Source of the DNA: RGIG4608 sp045631445
Lineage (GTDB): Bacteria > Bacillota > Clostridia > Oscillospirales > CAG-272
Length of the DNA stretch: 11,081 nucleotides
Direction: 5' to 3'
Assembly (NCBI GenBank): GCA_045631445.1
Contig: JAZQUS010000116.1
Coordinates: 1 to 11,081 of the forward strand
Position numbers and translations under genes: made by a program
The notes under the pieces: generated by a model
Told to the model about the DNA's origin: nothing
Database searches by the model: none
The model's input: the letters and a program-made list of their open reading frames with translations, nothing else
Shown here: positions 1-6,122 of the stretch, in pieces
Position numbering within the stretch: position 1 is the first letter of the stretch
Layout of the letters: each line of letters begins with the position of its first letter

Positions 1-26
1 GCGGGTGCACGGAGTGCCCCCCTACA
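1..26. repeat. Right end of a GTAGGGG/CCCCTAC-type element
   Basis: The window opens in a GTGCAC/GTGC hairpin-like stretch ending CCCCCCTACA. This resembles the right end of the insert in copy D (CCCCTAC at 10909-10915). It adjoins the truncated copy A at almost the same internal point. Only its end is in the window, so its size is unknown. Confidence 0.5.
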
Positions 27-268
27 AAGTCGGCACATAGCCGTTTTGATAGCAAAATGGCTACGTTGGGCATTAGCAAATCATAGATTTTCGAACTGCC
101 TGCCAACAGTGAGAAAATCGTTATGTGTTGTTTGGTTGCACCAAACAACACGATTTGCGCGGAATTTATTTTCAAAAAACGATTAAAAAGTTTTGGGGTT
201 ATAGGGGGATTTTTCAAAATCCCCCTAAATCTTTTCTCAACTATCTTCTCCCAGCTAAATCCCAATTT
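1..268 (+). repeat. Dispersed hairpin repeat, copy A (5'-truncated)
   Basis: From about base 34 to 268 this matches the right half of the repeat seen complete at 2666-3076 and 6215-6636. The left half is missing; bases 1-26 instead end in CCCCTAC and belong to a different GTAGGGG/CCCCTAC-type element. Hairpins visible: TAGCC..GGCTA (38-63), GATTTTC..GAAAATC (86-119), GTGTTGTTTGG/CCAAACAACAC (125-151) and AGGGGGATTTT/AAAATCCCCCT (203-226). The right end (CCCAATTT, 261-268) is the terminal inverted repeat. It lies directly downstream of the minus-strand operon ending at 274, and its last hairpin could stop or protect that transcript, although no clear U-tract follows it. I see no gene here; short ORFs crossing it are shared by all copies and look spurious. 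Confidence 0.85.
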
Positions 269-273
269 ATATC

Positions 274-807
274 TCAATTATTCTCAATATAATGCAAGGT
301 TAGATTATAAATTCTTGATATAGCATTCCAAGTTTTTCTATCTGTTTCGCCCGTGGGTGAGAGGGAGTTAATGGTTTGGAAGGAGAGAATTGCCTTTTCG
401 GTTGTCTCATCGTATTCGCCGTTAATTTCAAGGGCATCAAATACGTTATAAACAACCCCGATTTCGTTTAACATATACTGCAAAACTGCAACGAGAAAGC
501 TATGTTCACCGCGTTTTATCACGTAATTTGTGGGGTGAGACGGAAAGGGAATTATAGGATTTGGAAGAGAAGAATTTTCAATTATATCAAGGTATTGATC
601 ATATAAAAGTTCAAAAGTTATTCTATCTGCAACGCCTGTTGGTGCAAGGGAATTGCGGAGTTGAAAGTCGATGAGTGCATTTTGGGTTTGCGTGTCAAAA
701 ATTCCATCAACGGGAGGGATTATTGCGTTAGGATAAAGAAAACTCTGCGCGCGCAAATATGTTTGTAAGTTGATTATTGCATCCTTTTCTAAAAATTGAC
801 GTGACAA
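274..807 (-). CDS. Small protein with two peptidoglycan-binding-like repeats
   Basis: This encodes about 177 residues made almost entirely of two divergent PG_binding_1-like units, roughly residues 8-75 and 98-170. Signature pieces are VDGIFDTQTQNALIDFQ and INGEYDETTEKAILSFQ, each followed by a P-T-G turn and a hydrophobic helix. The family binds peptidoglycan, often as the targeting part of cell-wall or spore-cortex enzymes; no catalytic domain is visible. I prefer the TTG at 807: a GGAGG (816-820) inside the upstream gene lies 8 nt before it, and it sits one base after that gene's TGA, which suggests translational coupling. An upstream TTG at 828 would give 184 residues and overlap the neighbour by 20 nt, but has no Shine-Dalgarno at suitable spacing. 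There is no signal peptide or membrane segment. It probably works with the larger protein upstream. Confidence 0.8.
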   Translation of the reverse strand: MSRQFLEKDAIINLQTYLRAQSFLYPNAIIPPVDGIFDTQTQNALIDFQLRNSLAPTGVADRITFELLYDQYLDIIENSSLPNPIIPFPSHPTNYVIKRGEHSFLVAVLQYMLNEIGVVYNVFDALEINGEYDETTEKAILSFQTINSLSPTGETDRKTWNAISRIYNLTLHYIENN

Positions 808-808
808 A

Positions 809-2209
809 TCAAGCACCTCCAATCTCAAAGCCGGGGAACTGCCCCGAATTTATCCGCGAGCCATTTATAATGTCGGAATAAAGCGACGCAATTGCGTTCC
901 AAGTTATTGCTCCCACAAGACCATTTGGCTCAAGCCCCGAAAGTGATTGCACCGCCTTGACCGCCCTATCTGTTTGAGCTCCGAAATATCCCGTCAATTC
1001 AACGGTATTTACCTCGGGATAAACTGATGCGATAACGTTTAAATACTGTTGTAGTAAGAGAACAGAATCGTTGTCCGAGCCAATTCGTAGTAAAATTCCG
1101 GGATATGGGAGCACGTTGCCCTCAATATATTTCAGGGGGATTTCGGAAATAATACCTCTGTATGCATTGTAAATTGCATTCCAAGTAAGCTCTCCAACAA
1201 CTCCGTCAGGTGCAAGACCGAATATTTTTTGTGCGGCAATTACTGATTCGCGAGTTTGGTTTCCAAATATTCCGTCAACGGTAACGCTCGGAATTTCTGA
1301 ATAAAATCTTGAAAGATAGGCAAGAAAATATTGCAAATTACTAACACCAAGTCCTTGTGAACCAAGACTTAAAGCTCCGGGGTATTGCTTTGTAACTTCC
1401 TCTAAGCGTATTCCCTCACTATCAAGCTCGTTAAGTCGCTTAACGGCATTGTATATGCGAAGAACCGTATACCAAGTGGCATTTCCGACAATTCCATCGG
1501 GCGTAAGTCCAAATATTTCTTGAAATCGAATAAGAGCAGCTTGAGTATCTTCTGCAAAAATTCCGTCAATAGCGGCAATTTTGGGTATTGATGGGTAATT
1601 ATCCGAAATTCTGTTGAGTCGCAACTGAAGGGTGCGAACATCATCTCCTGACGAGCCAACGGATAGAGGAACCCTTGGCGCACTTGGATCTGCTCCGTCA
1701 ACGTAAACATTTGTAATTATGTCTATATCGTCACCATAGTAATATTTTAATATTTCATAGGGAGTGTATCCTTGCTCGGCAAGAGTGGTTGAGCCCCACT
1801 GTGAAAGCCCGTTGCACTGTACCTTGACTCCGTCACAATAGGCGGCAAATAGCGGCTCGACGCTACCTCTACGACGAATATATGAATTGAAAATTTCCCC
1901 TGCAATTTGCTCGATGTTTTCAAAGCTATTTCTTCCATTTACAAAGCTTTGGTCAAAAACAGTTGAATTTGTAATGTCAAAATCATATCCACGCGAACGG
2001 TAAAATTCCGTATAAATTCTATTTAAAGCGAATGAAATTTGTGCATACATATTAGCCCTTATCGCCTTTTCGTTCCAAAGGGGGTAAATTTCACTTGATG
2101 CAACGTTTGAAATATATTCCACAAAGGGTAGAGTAACATTCGGCGCGCTTGAATCGGGCTCACCAAGATGAACAGTTATGTATTCTGGAATGGTTGGTAA
2201 ATCAGGCAT
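809..2209 (-). CDS. SpoIID/LytB-like domain protein with three peptidoglycan-binding repeats
   Basis: This 466-residue protein has two parts. Residues about 28-165 resemble SpoIID/LytB amidase-enhancer and lytic-transglycosylase domains: EYISNVASSEIYPLWNEKAI, where E40 aligns with the family's catalytic glutamate, then a FDIT..FDQSF strand pair, then CNGLSQWGSTTLAEQGYTPY and EILKYYYG. C125 and C132 flank the start of the GLSQWG motif and could bind metal, which is inference. Residues about 183-255, 280-350 and 372-445 are three PG_binding_1 repeats, each with a D/TG-I/Y-F-G-type turn and a PDG/PNG-(I/V/L)-VG-x-x-TW ending. The start ATG follows a GGTGG-type ribosome site (2215-2221) and lies 14 nt after the upstream gene's stop. 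Unlike classical SpoIID it has no N-terminal membrane segment or signal peptide, so a mother-cell, coat-associated role is more likely than conventional secretion. A spore cortex or coat role is inferred from domains only. Confidence 0.85.
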   Translation of the reverse strand: MPDLPTIPEYITVHLGEPDSSAPNVTLPFVEYISNVASSEIYPLWNEKAIRANMYAQISFALNRIYTEFYRSRGYDFDITNSTVFDQSFVNGRNSFENIEQIAGEIFNSYIRRRGSVEPLFAAYCDGVKVQCNGLSQWGSTTLAEQGYTPYEILKYYYGDDIDIITNVYVDGADPSAPRVPLSVGSSGDDVRTLQLRLNRISDNYPSIPKIAAIDGIFAEDTQAALIRFQEIFGLTPDGIVGNATWYTVLRIYNAVKRLNELDSEGIRLEEVTKQYPGALSLGSQGLGVSNLQYFLAYLSRFYSEIPSVTVDGIFGNQTRESVIAAQKIFGLAPDGVVGELTWNAIYNAYRGIISEIPLKYIEGNVLPYPGILLRIGSDNDSVLLLQQYLNVIASVYPEVNTVELTGYFGAQTDRAVKAVQSLSGLEPNGLVGAITWNAIASLYSDIINGSRINSGQFPGFEIGGA

Positions 2210-2223
2210 ATTCTCACCACCTT

Positions 2224-2634
2224 TTAAAGAAATGGATTTTCATATTCATCAAAAATTTGAGATTGCGTGTAATATGGGTTTTGTGCGTCAAATTCTGCAA
2301 CGGGAACTATACGCGCGTTTTGAACCGCAGTAATTCCTGCAAATATGGGCACATTGTTGTAGTGTTGGGGATAATAACCTTCTTTATAAACGTCTATATT
2401 GTAAGTGGAGTAAGGACGCGACGATGGATTGGGCGCGTTTGACAAATTACCGTTTGGTGCGGGGAGAGTGACCTTGTCGGTTAAACCGTCACGATTTGTC
2501 ATTTTTGAAAGAAATATACCTTGATTGTCTGCATCATTACCCTGTATCACCACAGTGACATTTTCTACAGGTATTGCCCCAGACGCCGTCGATACTTTGA
2601 CTATTAGATAACCCGAAGATTGCTTTTCTGTCAT
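2224..2634 (-). CDS. Small carboxypeptidase-regulatory-like (beta-sandwich) domain protein
   Basis: This 136-residue protein is first in the three-gene minus-strand operon. Residues about 8-110 have the look of a transthyretin/carboxypeptidase-regulatory-like fold: an opening strand GYLIVKVSTASG, a PVENVTVVIQG strand, a T-N-x-D-G-x-T turn, a proline-rich loop (PAPN..NPSSRPY) and the strand YNIDVYKEGYYP. Such domains are usually structural or binding modules; no catalytic residues are visible. The C-terminus (about 112-136) is acidic and aromatic. The ATG at 2634 has AAAAAGGAG six bases upstream. There is no signal peptide. With peptidoglycan-binding partners downstream, a structural part in the spore or cell envelope is plausible, but the function is not established. 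The upstream region is repeat copy B, so its promoter must lie in the 30-nt gap or inside the repeat; none is obvious. Confidence 0.75.
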   Translation of the reverse strand: MTEKQSSGYLIVKVSTASGAIPVENVTVVIQGNDADNQGIFLSKMTNRDGLTDKVTLPAPNGNLSNAPNPSSRPYSTYNIDVYKEGYYPQHYNNVPIFAGITAVQNARIVPVAEFDAQNPYYTQSQIFDEYENPFL

Positions 2635-2665
2635 ATATTTCTCCTTTTTATGTTTATTAGTTGTT

Positions 2666-3076
2666 CAAATTTTGATTTATCGTGAAGTTAGTTAAAGAAA
2701 AAATATTGTTCTTTTTGAAAAAAGAACCAAAAACTTTTTGAACGTGGGAGTAAATTAAGACCGCGCAACGCGCGTGACTCACTTCTACGCGCTCGTCACA
2801 AATGTTTCTTTGTTTTCAAGAAAACAAAGAAACTGCGCATTGCTACTTTGCACATAGCCGATTTGATAGCAAAATGGCTACGTTTGGCATTAGCAAATCA
2901 CAGATTTTGCGAATGTATGAGCAAAATCGTTATGTGTTGTTTGGTTGCGCCAAACAACACGATTTGCGCGGTCTTAATTCAATACCTACGATTAAAAAGT
3001 TTTGGGGTTATAGGGGGATTTTTCAAAATCCCCCTAAATCTTTTCTTAACTATCTTCTCCTCGATAAACCTAATTT
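2666..3076 (+). repeat. Dispersed hairpin repeat, copy B (complete)
   Basis: This is a complete 411-bp copy. The left end, CAAATTTTGATTTATCG at 2666, is the approximate inverted repeat of the right end, CTCGATAAACCTAATTT (3060-3076). Adjacent TTAGTTAA and TTAACTAT extend the match. Hairpins in order: GTTCTTTTT/AAAAAGAAC (from about 2709), GTGAC/GTCAC (2774-2799), GTTTCTTTGTTTTC/GAAAACAAAGAAAC (2804-2833), TAGCC..GGCTA (2855-2880), GATTTTGC/GCAAAATC (2903-2928), GTGTTGTTTGG/CCAAACAACAC (2934-2960) and AGGGGGATTTT/AAAATCCCCCT (3012-3035). The copy lies between the divergent minus operon and the SRP RNA promoter. Short ORFs of about 90 codons across it are not supported: they have no ribosome site and the family shows no conserved frame. 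Confidence 0.9.
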
Positions 3077-3138
3077 ATGAGCTAATTACATTATATGAAA
3101 TTCCGAAAAATTAGTTCAAAGAAAATCTCAAAAATGAC

Positions 3139-3167
3139 TTGCAAAATCGAATAGAATCTGCTATAAT
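3139..3167 (+). promoter_or_regulatory. Sigma-A-type promoter of the SRP RNA
   Basis: A TTGCAA -35 box (3139-3144) and a perfect TATAAT -10 box (3162-3167) are separated by 17 bases. Transcription would start near 3174-3176, about 20 nt before the predicted RNA helix. It is the only strong promoter seen before dnaX, so it may also feed the dnaX-ybaB-recR genes by read-through. Confidence 0.88.
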
Positions 3168-3191
3168 AATATCGTATATGTACAAAAACAA

Positions 3192-3496
3192 AAAAGGCCA
3201 CGAAATAAGGCCATACCAGCCGGGGAATTAGCGGAGCCCTGTACCTGAAATCCGCTACAGCAGGGGTTCATTCCTTTTTTGAGGGCTGAGCTTTTATGGT
3301 CTGTGTTGTATTCTGCTGTGTTGAGAAGTGGGTCTTGCGCAATTGGAAATTGTGAAGCGTGTCAGGTGGGGAACCAAGCAGCACTAAGCAGTCTCTCCGA
3401 TGTGCCGCGAGGGTGCCTGCTTTGAGCAGTAGGTATGTACGTCGCATAGGGGCGATGTTCGATTTTAAGGTGTATGGTCTTATTTCGGGGCCTTTT
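3192..3496 (+). ncRNA. ffs: Large bacterial signal recognition particle RNA (scRNA / 4.5S-type)
   Basis: This is the RNA scaffold of the signal recognition particle, which binds Ffh and targets nascent membrane and secreted proteins. The Alu-like 5' domain is clear (CCGGGGAATTAGCGGAGCCC, then CTGTACC, ATCCGCT and AGCAGGGG), as in the Bacillus form. The Ffh-binding S domain is also clear: GTCAGGTGGGGAACCAAGCA with GCAGCACTAAG and its return strand GTGCCGCGAGGGTGCCTGC. The ends close in a long helix: AAAAGGCC (3192-3199) with GGCCTTTT (3489-3496), CGAAATAAG (3201-3209) with CTTATTTCG (3479-3487), and GCCATACC with GGTGTATGG. The span of about 300 nt is slightly longer than the usual 270. The GGAA tetraloop is closed by GG/CC rather than the usual CC/GG. 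The position before dnaX matches Bacillus subtilis. The exact mature ends are inferred from pairing. Confidence 0.97.
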
Positions 3497-3514
3497 GGTT
3501 TTATTTGAATTTTT

Positions 3515-3521
3515 AAGGAGG
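3515..3521 (+). promoter_or_regulatory. Ribosome binding site of dnaX
   Basis: AAGGAGG lies 5 nt before the ATG at 3527 and fixes that start. It is only 18 nt after the predicted end of the SRP RNA. Confidence 0.9.
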
Positions 3522-3526
3522 TAAAT

Positions 3527-5140
3527 ATGCATCAAGCATTATATAGAAAATGGCGTCCCAAGACGTTTTCAGAGGTGTGTGGACAAGAGCATATTACCTC
3601 TATTTTGCGTCAAGAGGCAACTGAGGGAAAGTTCAATCACGCGTATCTTTTTTGTGGCTCGCGCGGAACAGGTAAGACTACTTGTGCCAAAATTCTTGCA
3701 AAAGTAGTTAACTGTGAAAACCCCATTGACGGAAACCCCTGCGGTGTATGTCCTTCATGTCTTGCAATTGAAAATGGATCGACTACCGACGTGCTTGAAA
3801 TGGATGCTGCATCCAACAATGGTGTTGATAACATTCGTGATATTCGTGACGAGGTTGTTTATTCACCATCGTTTTTAAAATATAGAGTTTATATCGTCGA
3901 CGAGGTGCATATGCTCTCCAATAGCGCGTTTAACGCGCTGCTAAAAACCCTTGAAGAGCCACCTTCGCACGCGATTTTCATTCTCGCAACAACGGAATTA
4001 CATAAGCTTCCTGCAACTATAGTTTCAAGATGTCAGAGATTTGAATTTCGCAGAATTGCAACCGACATTCTCACCTCGCGCATAAAGTTTATTGCAGAGC
4101 AAGAGGGAATAGCAATTGAGGATGATGCAGCCCGCCTTATTGCAAGATATTCTCAGGGTGGTATGCGAGATAGCATTAGCTTACTTGAGCTTTGTGCTTC
4201 AAGTGGAGCAAAAATTGACCTTTCTGTTGTTAATGAAACAATCGGATCAGCAGGGCGTGAAAGAATGATGGCAGTTGCAAATGCCGTTGCCGAAAAGAAT
4301 TTTGAATTTTTGTTTAAAGAAATTGACGAGGTTGTTACCTCATCAAAGGATATAACGGTATTTTGGCAGGATTTGATTTCGCTTTACCGCGACCTTTTGG
4401 TTGTTAAAACAGTTAAGGATAGCGCAAAATATCTTGACCTTACCGATTTTGAGCTTAAAAGCTTGACCAGACTTGCAGAAAAATTCACGCGCGAGATGTT
4501 GATATATCATTGTAAAATGCTTGAGGAAGCACTTTATTCAATGCAGGCAAGCGGTGCTGTTAAAAGAATTGTTGCCGAGCTTTGCTTTGTTAAGATGTGT
4601 GACGATAATTTGAGCACGACGAACGAAGCGTTACTTCTCAAAATTTCAAAGCTTGAAGCAAGACTCAATGCTGGAGAGTTTGTTTCGAAAAAAGAAGCGG
4701 TAACTCAAAACGAAGAGCAACCACAAAAAGAAAAGGTGGAGAGAGTTGAATCCAAGGGAAAAACAAAGCTTGAACCAATTTCTTCTCCAGAGCCCAAGAA
4801 TAAGGAAAAGCAGATTGTTGTAAATTCCGATGCAAAGAGTACAAAGCCTATAAAGGCATGGAGCGAGGCGGTGCAATCAATCCAAAGCATTGACCGTGCT
4901 GCATTTCCTTTATTAAAGAAAACGCGCGCATATGTTGGGGCAGATGGAAAAATACACGTCCTTTGCTATGATAGCTTTGGCATTTTCGCAATGGATAAGC
5001 CAAATATCAAAAACGCGCTTGCCAATGCTCTTTCAAAATATCTTGAAAATAGATATGCCGAAAACGATATAGTTTTCGAGCAGGATAACGGAAGAATAAA
5101 AATAGAGGAAGATTTTTCAGATCTTCTCGATGATTTTTGA
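3527..5140 (+). CDS. dnaX: DNA polymerase III subunit gamma/tau (clamp loader ATPase)
   Basis: This 537-residue cytoplasmic AAA+ protein would load the beta sliding clamp together with the delta and delta-prime subunits. Residues 1-180 carry the family's hallmarks: YRKWRPKTFSEVCGQEH at the N-terminus, Walker A GSRGTGKT (44-51), a zinc module of C63, C72, C75 and C78, Walker B VDEVH (124-128), sensor 1 ATTE (154-157) and the SRC arginine-finger motif (167-169). A lid and collar domain follows to about residue 380. Residues about 390-445 are a lysine/glutamate-rich linker. A compact C-terminal domain (about 450-537) probably serves the tau function of contacting polymerase. The start follows AAGGAGG. 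Length is normal for Firmicutes. It is first of dnaX-ybaB-recR and has no clear promoter of its own after the SRP RNA. An A6G run at codons 388-389 is noted as a finding. Confidence 0.97.
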   Translation: MHQALYRKWRPKTFSEVCGQEHITSILRQEATEGKFNHAYLFCGSRGTGKTTCAKILAKVVNCENPIDGNPCGVCPSCLAIENGSTTDVLEMDAASNNGVDNIRDIRDEVVYSPSFLKYRVYIVDEVHMLSNSAFNALLKTLEEPPSHAIFILATTELHKLPATIVSRCQRFEFRRIATDILTSRIKFIAEQEGIAIEDDAARLIARYSQGGMRDSISLLELCASSGAKIDLSVVNETIGSAGRERMMAVANAVAEKNFEFLFKEIDEVVTSSKDITVFWQDLISLYRDLLVVKTVKDSAKYLDLTDFELKSLTRLAEKFTREMLIYHCKMLEEALYSMQASGAVKRIVAELCFVKMCDDNLSTTNEALLLKISKLEARLNAGEFVSKKEAVTQNEEQPQKEKVERVESKGKTKLEPISSPEPKNKEKQIVVNSDAKSTKPIKAWSEAVQSIQSIDRAAFPLLKKTRAYVGADGKIHVLCYDSFGIFAMDKPNIKNALANALSKYLENRYAENDIVFEQDNGRIKIEEDFSDLLDDF

Positions 5141-5170
5141 TTTTATGAATAATTGAAAGGAAATATAAAA

Positions 5171-5518
5171 ATGAAAGCAAGAATACCTAACGGAATGGGT
5201 GGCGGCCCCTCAAATCTTAACGCAATGATTAAGCAGGCACAAAAGATGCAGGAGGATATGGCGCAGAAGCAGGAAGAGCTTGATGCAAGAGAATATGATA
5301 TCTCTGCAGGCGGTGGCGTAGTTGGAGTGAAAATCAACGGCAAACGCGAAATTCTTTCTATTGATATTAAGCCCGAAATCGTTGACCCCGACGATATTGA
5401 AACACTTTCTGATATTCTCGTTGCTGCAATTAATGAAGCAATTAAGAGAGTTAATGACGTAAATGAAAAGGAAATGGCATCCATCACAGGACAGATGAGT
5501 ATGCCCGGTATGTTCTAA
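5171..5518 (+). CDS. ybaB: YbaB/EbfC family nucleoid-associated protein
   Basis: This 115-residue protein belongs to the small dimeric DNA-binding YbaB/EbfC family, commonly encoded between dnaX and recR. A glycine-rich N-terminus (GMGGGPSNLNAMIKQAQKMQ) leads into a long helix with methionine, glutamine and glutamate (about 15-42). A beta-hairpin follows with the conserved AGGGVVGVKINGKREILSID stretch (about 46-65), then a PEIVDPDDIETLSDILVAAI helix region and a methionine-rich tail (GQMSMPGMF). I chose the ATG at 5171, with GAAAGGAA about 9-10 nt upstream. An in-frame TTG at 5153 would overlap that ribosome site. It lies 30 nt after dnaX, and its TAA shares one base with the recR ATG, so the two are probably translationally coupled. 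The exact role in repair or nucleoid structure is not settled for the family. Confidence 0.95.
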   Translation: MKARIPNGMGGGPSNLNAMIKQAQKMQEDMAQKQEELDAREYDISAGGGVVGVKINGKREILSIDIKPEIVDPDDIETLSDILVAAINEAIKRVNDVNEKEMASITGQMSMPGMF

Positions 5519-6117
5519 TGTCAATGCAGATTGAAGCATTGCAAAAGCTTGCAGAACAGTTTGCACGCCTTCCCGGAATTGGAAGAAAGAGTGCGATGCG
5601 ACTTGCTTTTTCAATTCTTGAACTTAGTGATGAGGAAGCACAGGGGTTTGCAAATACGATATTGGAAGCCAAAGAGAAAGTGCATCTTTGTCCCGTGTGT
5701 CAGTCACTTACAGATAAAGAGCTTTGCTCGGTTTGTGGTGATTTGAGCCGTGATAGAAGCACGATTATGGTGCTTGAAGACACCAAGGCGGTGCAGTCAC
5801 TTGAAAAGGTTCGTGAATATCGAGGACTTTATCACGTTCTTCACGGAGTAATCTCACCTATGAATGGTGTGACACCCGATAAACTCAAAATTAAGGAGCT
5901 ACTTTCCCGCATTGCCGACGATGAGGTGAAGGAAATAATTATCGCAACTAACCCCACAGTAGAGGGTGAGGCAACCGCAATGTATCTTTCAAAGCTGCTC
6001 AAACCATTTGATATTAAAATCACTCGATTGGCATATGGAATTCCTGTTGGAAGTGACCTCGAATATGCCGACGAAGTAACTCTTTACCGCGCAATTGAGG
6101 GTAGAAGAGATATTTAA
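5518..6117 (+). CDS. recR: Recombination mediator protein RecR
   Basis: This 199-residue protein acts with RecO (and RecF) to load RecA on gapped single-stranded DNA during recombinational repair. The order of domains is canonical: a helix-hairpin-helix LPGIGRKSA (18-26), a C4 zinc finger (C58, C61, C70, C73), a Toprim domain starting IMVLEDTKAV (83-92) with VLHGVISPMNGV (107-118) and the conserved TNPTVEGEATAMYL (144-157), and the C-terminal LAYGIPVGSDLEYADEVTL motif. Length is typical. Its ATG overlaps the ybaB stop by one base (TAATG). A heptamer tandem repeat begins 5 nt after its stop, and a strong terminator follows at 6154-6190. Confidence 0.97.
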   Translation: MSMQIEALQKLAEQFARLPGIGRKSAMRLAFSILELSDEEAQGFANTILEAKEKVHLCPVCQSLTDKELCSVCGDLSRDRSTIMVLEDTKAVQSLEKVREYRGLYHVLHGVISPMNGVTPDKLKIKELLSRIADDEVKEIIIATNPTVEGEATAMYLSKLLKPFDIKITRLAYGIPVGSDLEYADEVTLYRAIEGRRDI

Positions 6118-6122
6118 GGGAA

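Noticed and set aside
203..226. Perfect AGGGGGATTTT palindrome as a standard intrinsic terminator
   Set aside because: The stem is strong, but neither strand has a proper T-run directly after it; it is better described as a conserved hairpin of the repeat family, though it might still slow polymerase.
1..260. CRISPR array suggested by several recurring short hairpins
   Set aside because: There are no regularly spaced identical repeats with unique spacers; the hairpins differ in sequence and recur only as parts of a long repeat.
808..828. Upstream TTG start (828) for the short peptidoglycan-binding protein
   Set aside because: No ribosome site at suitable spacing; GGAGG at 816-820 points to the TTG at 807 just after the preceding stop.
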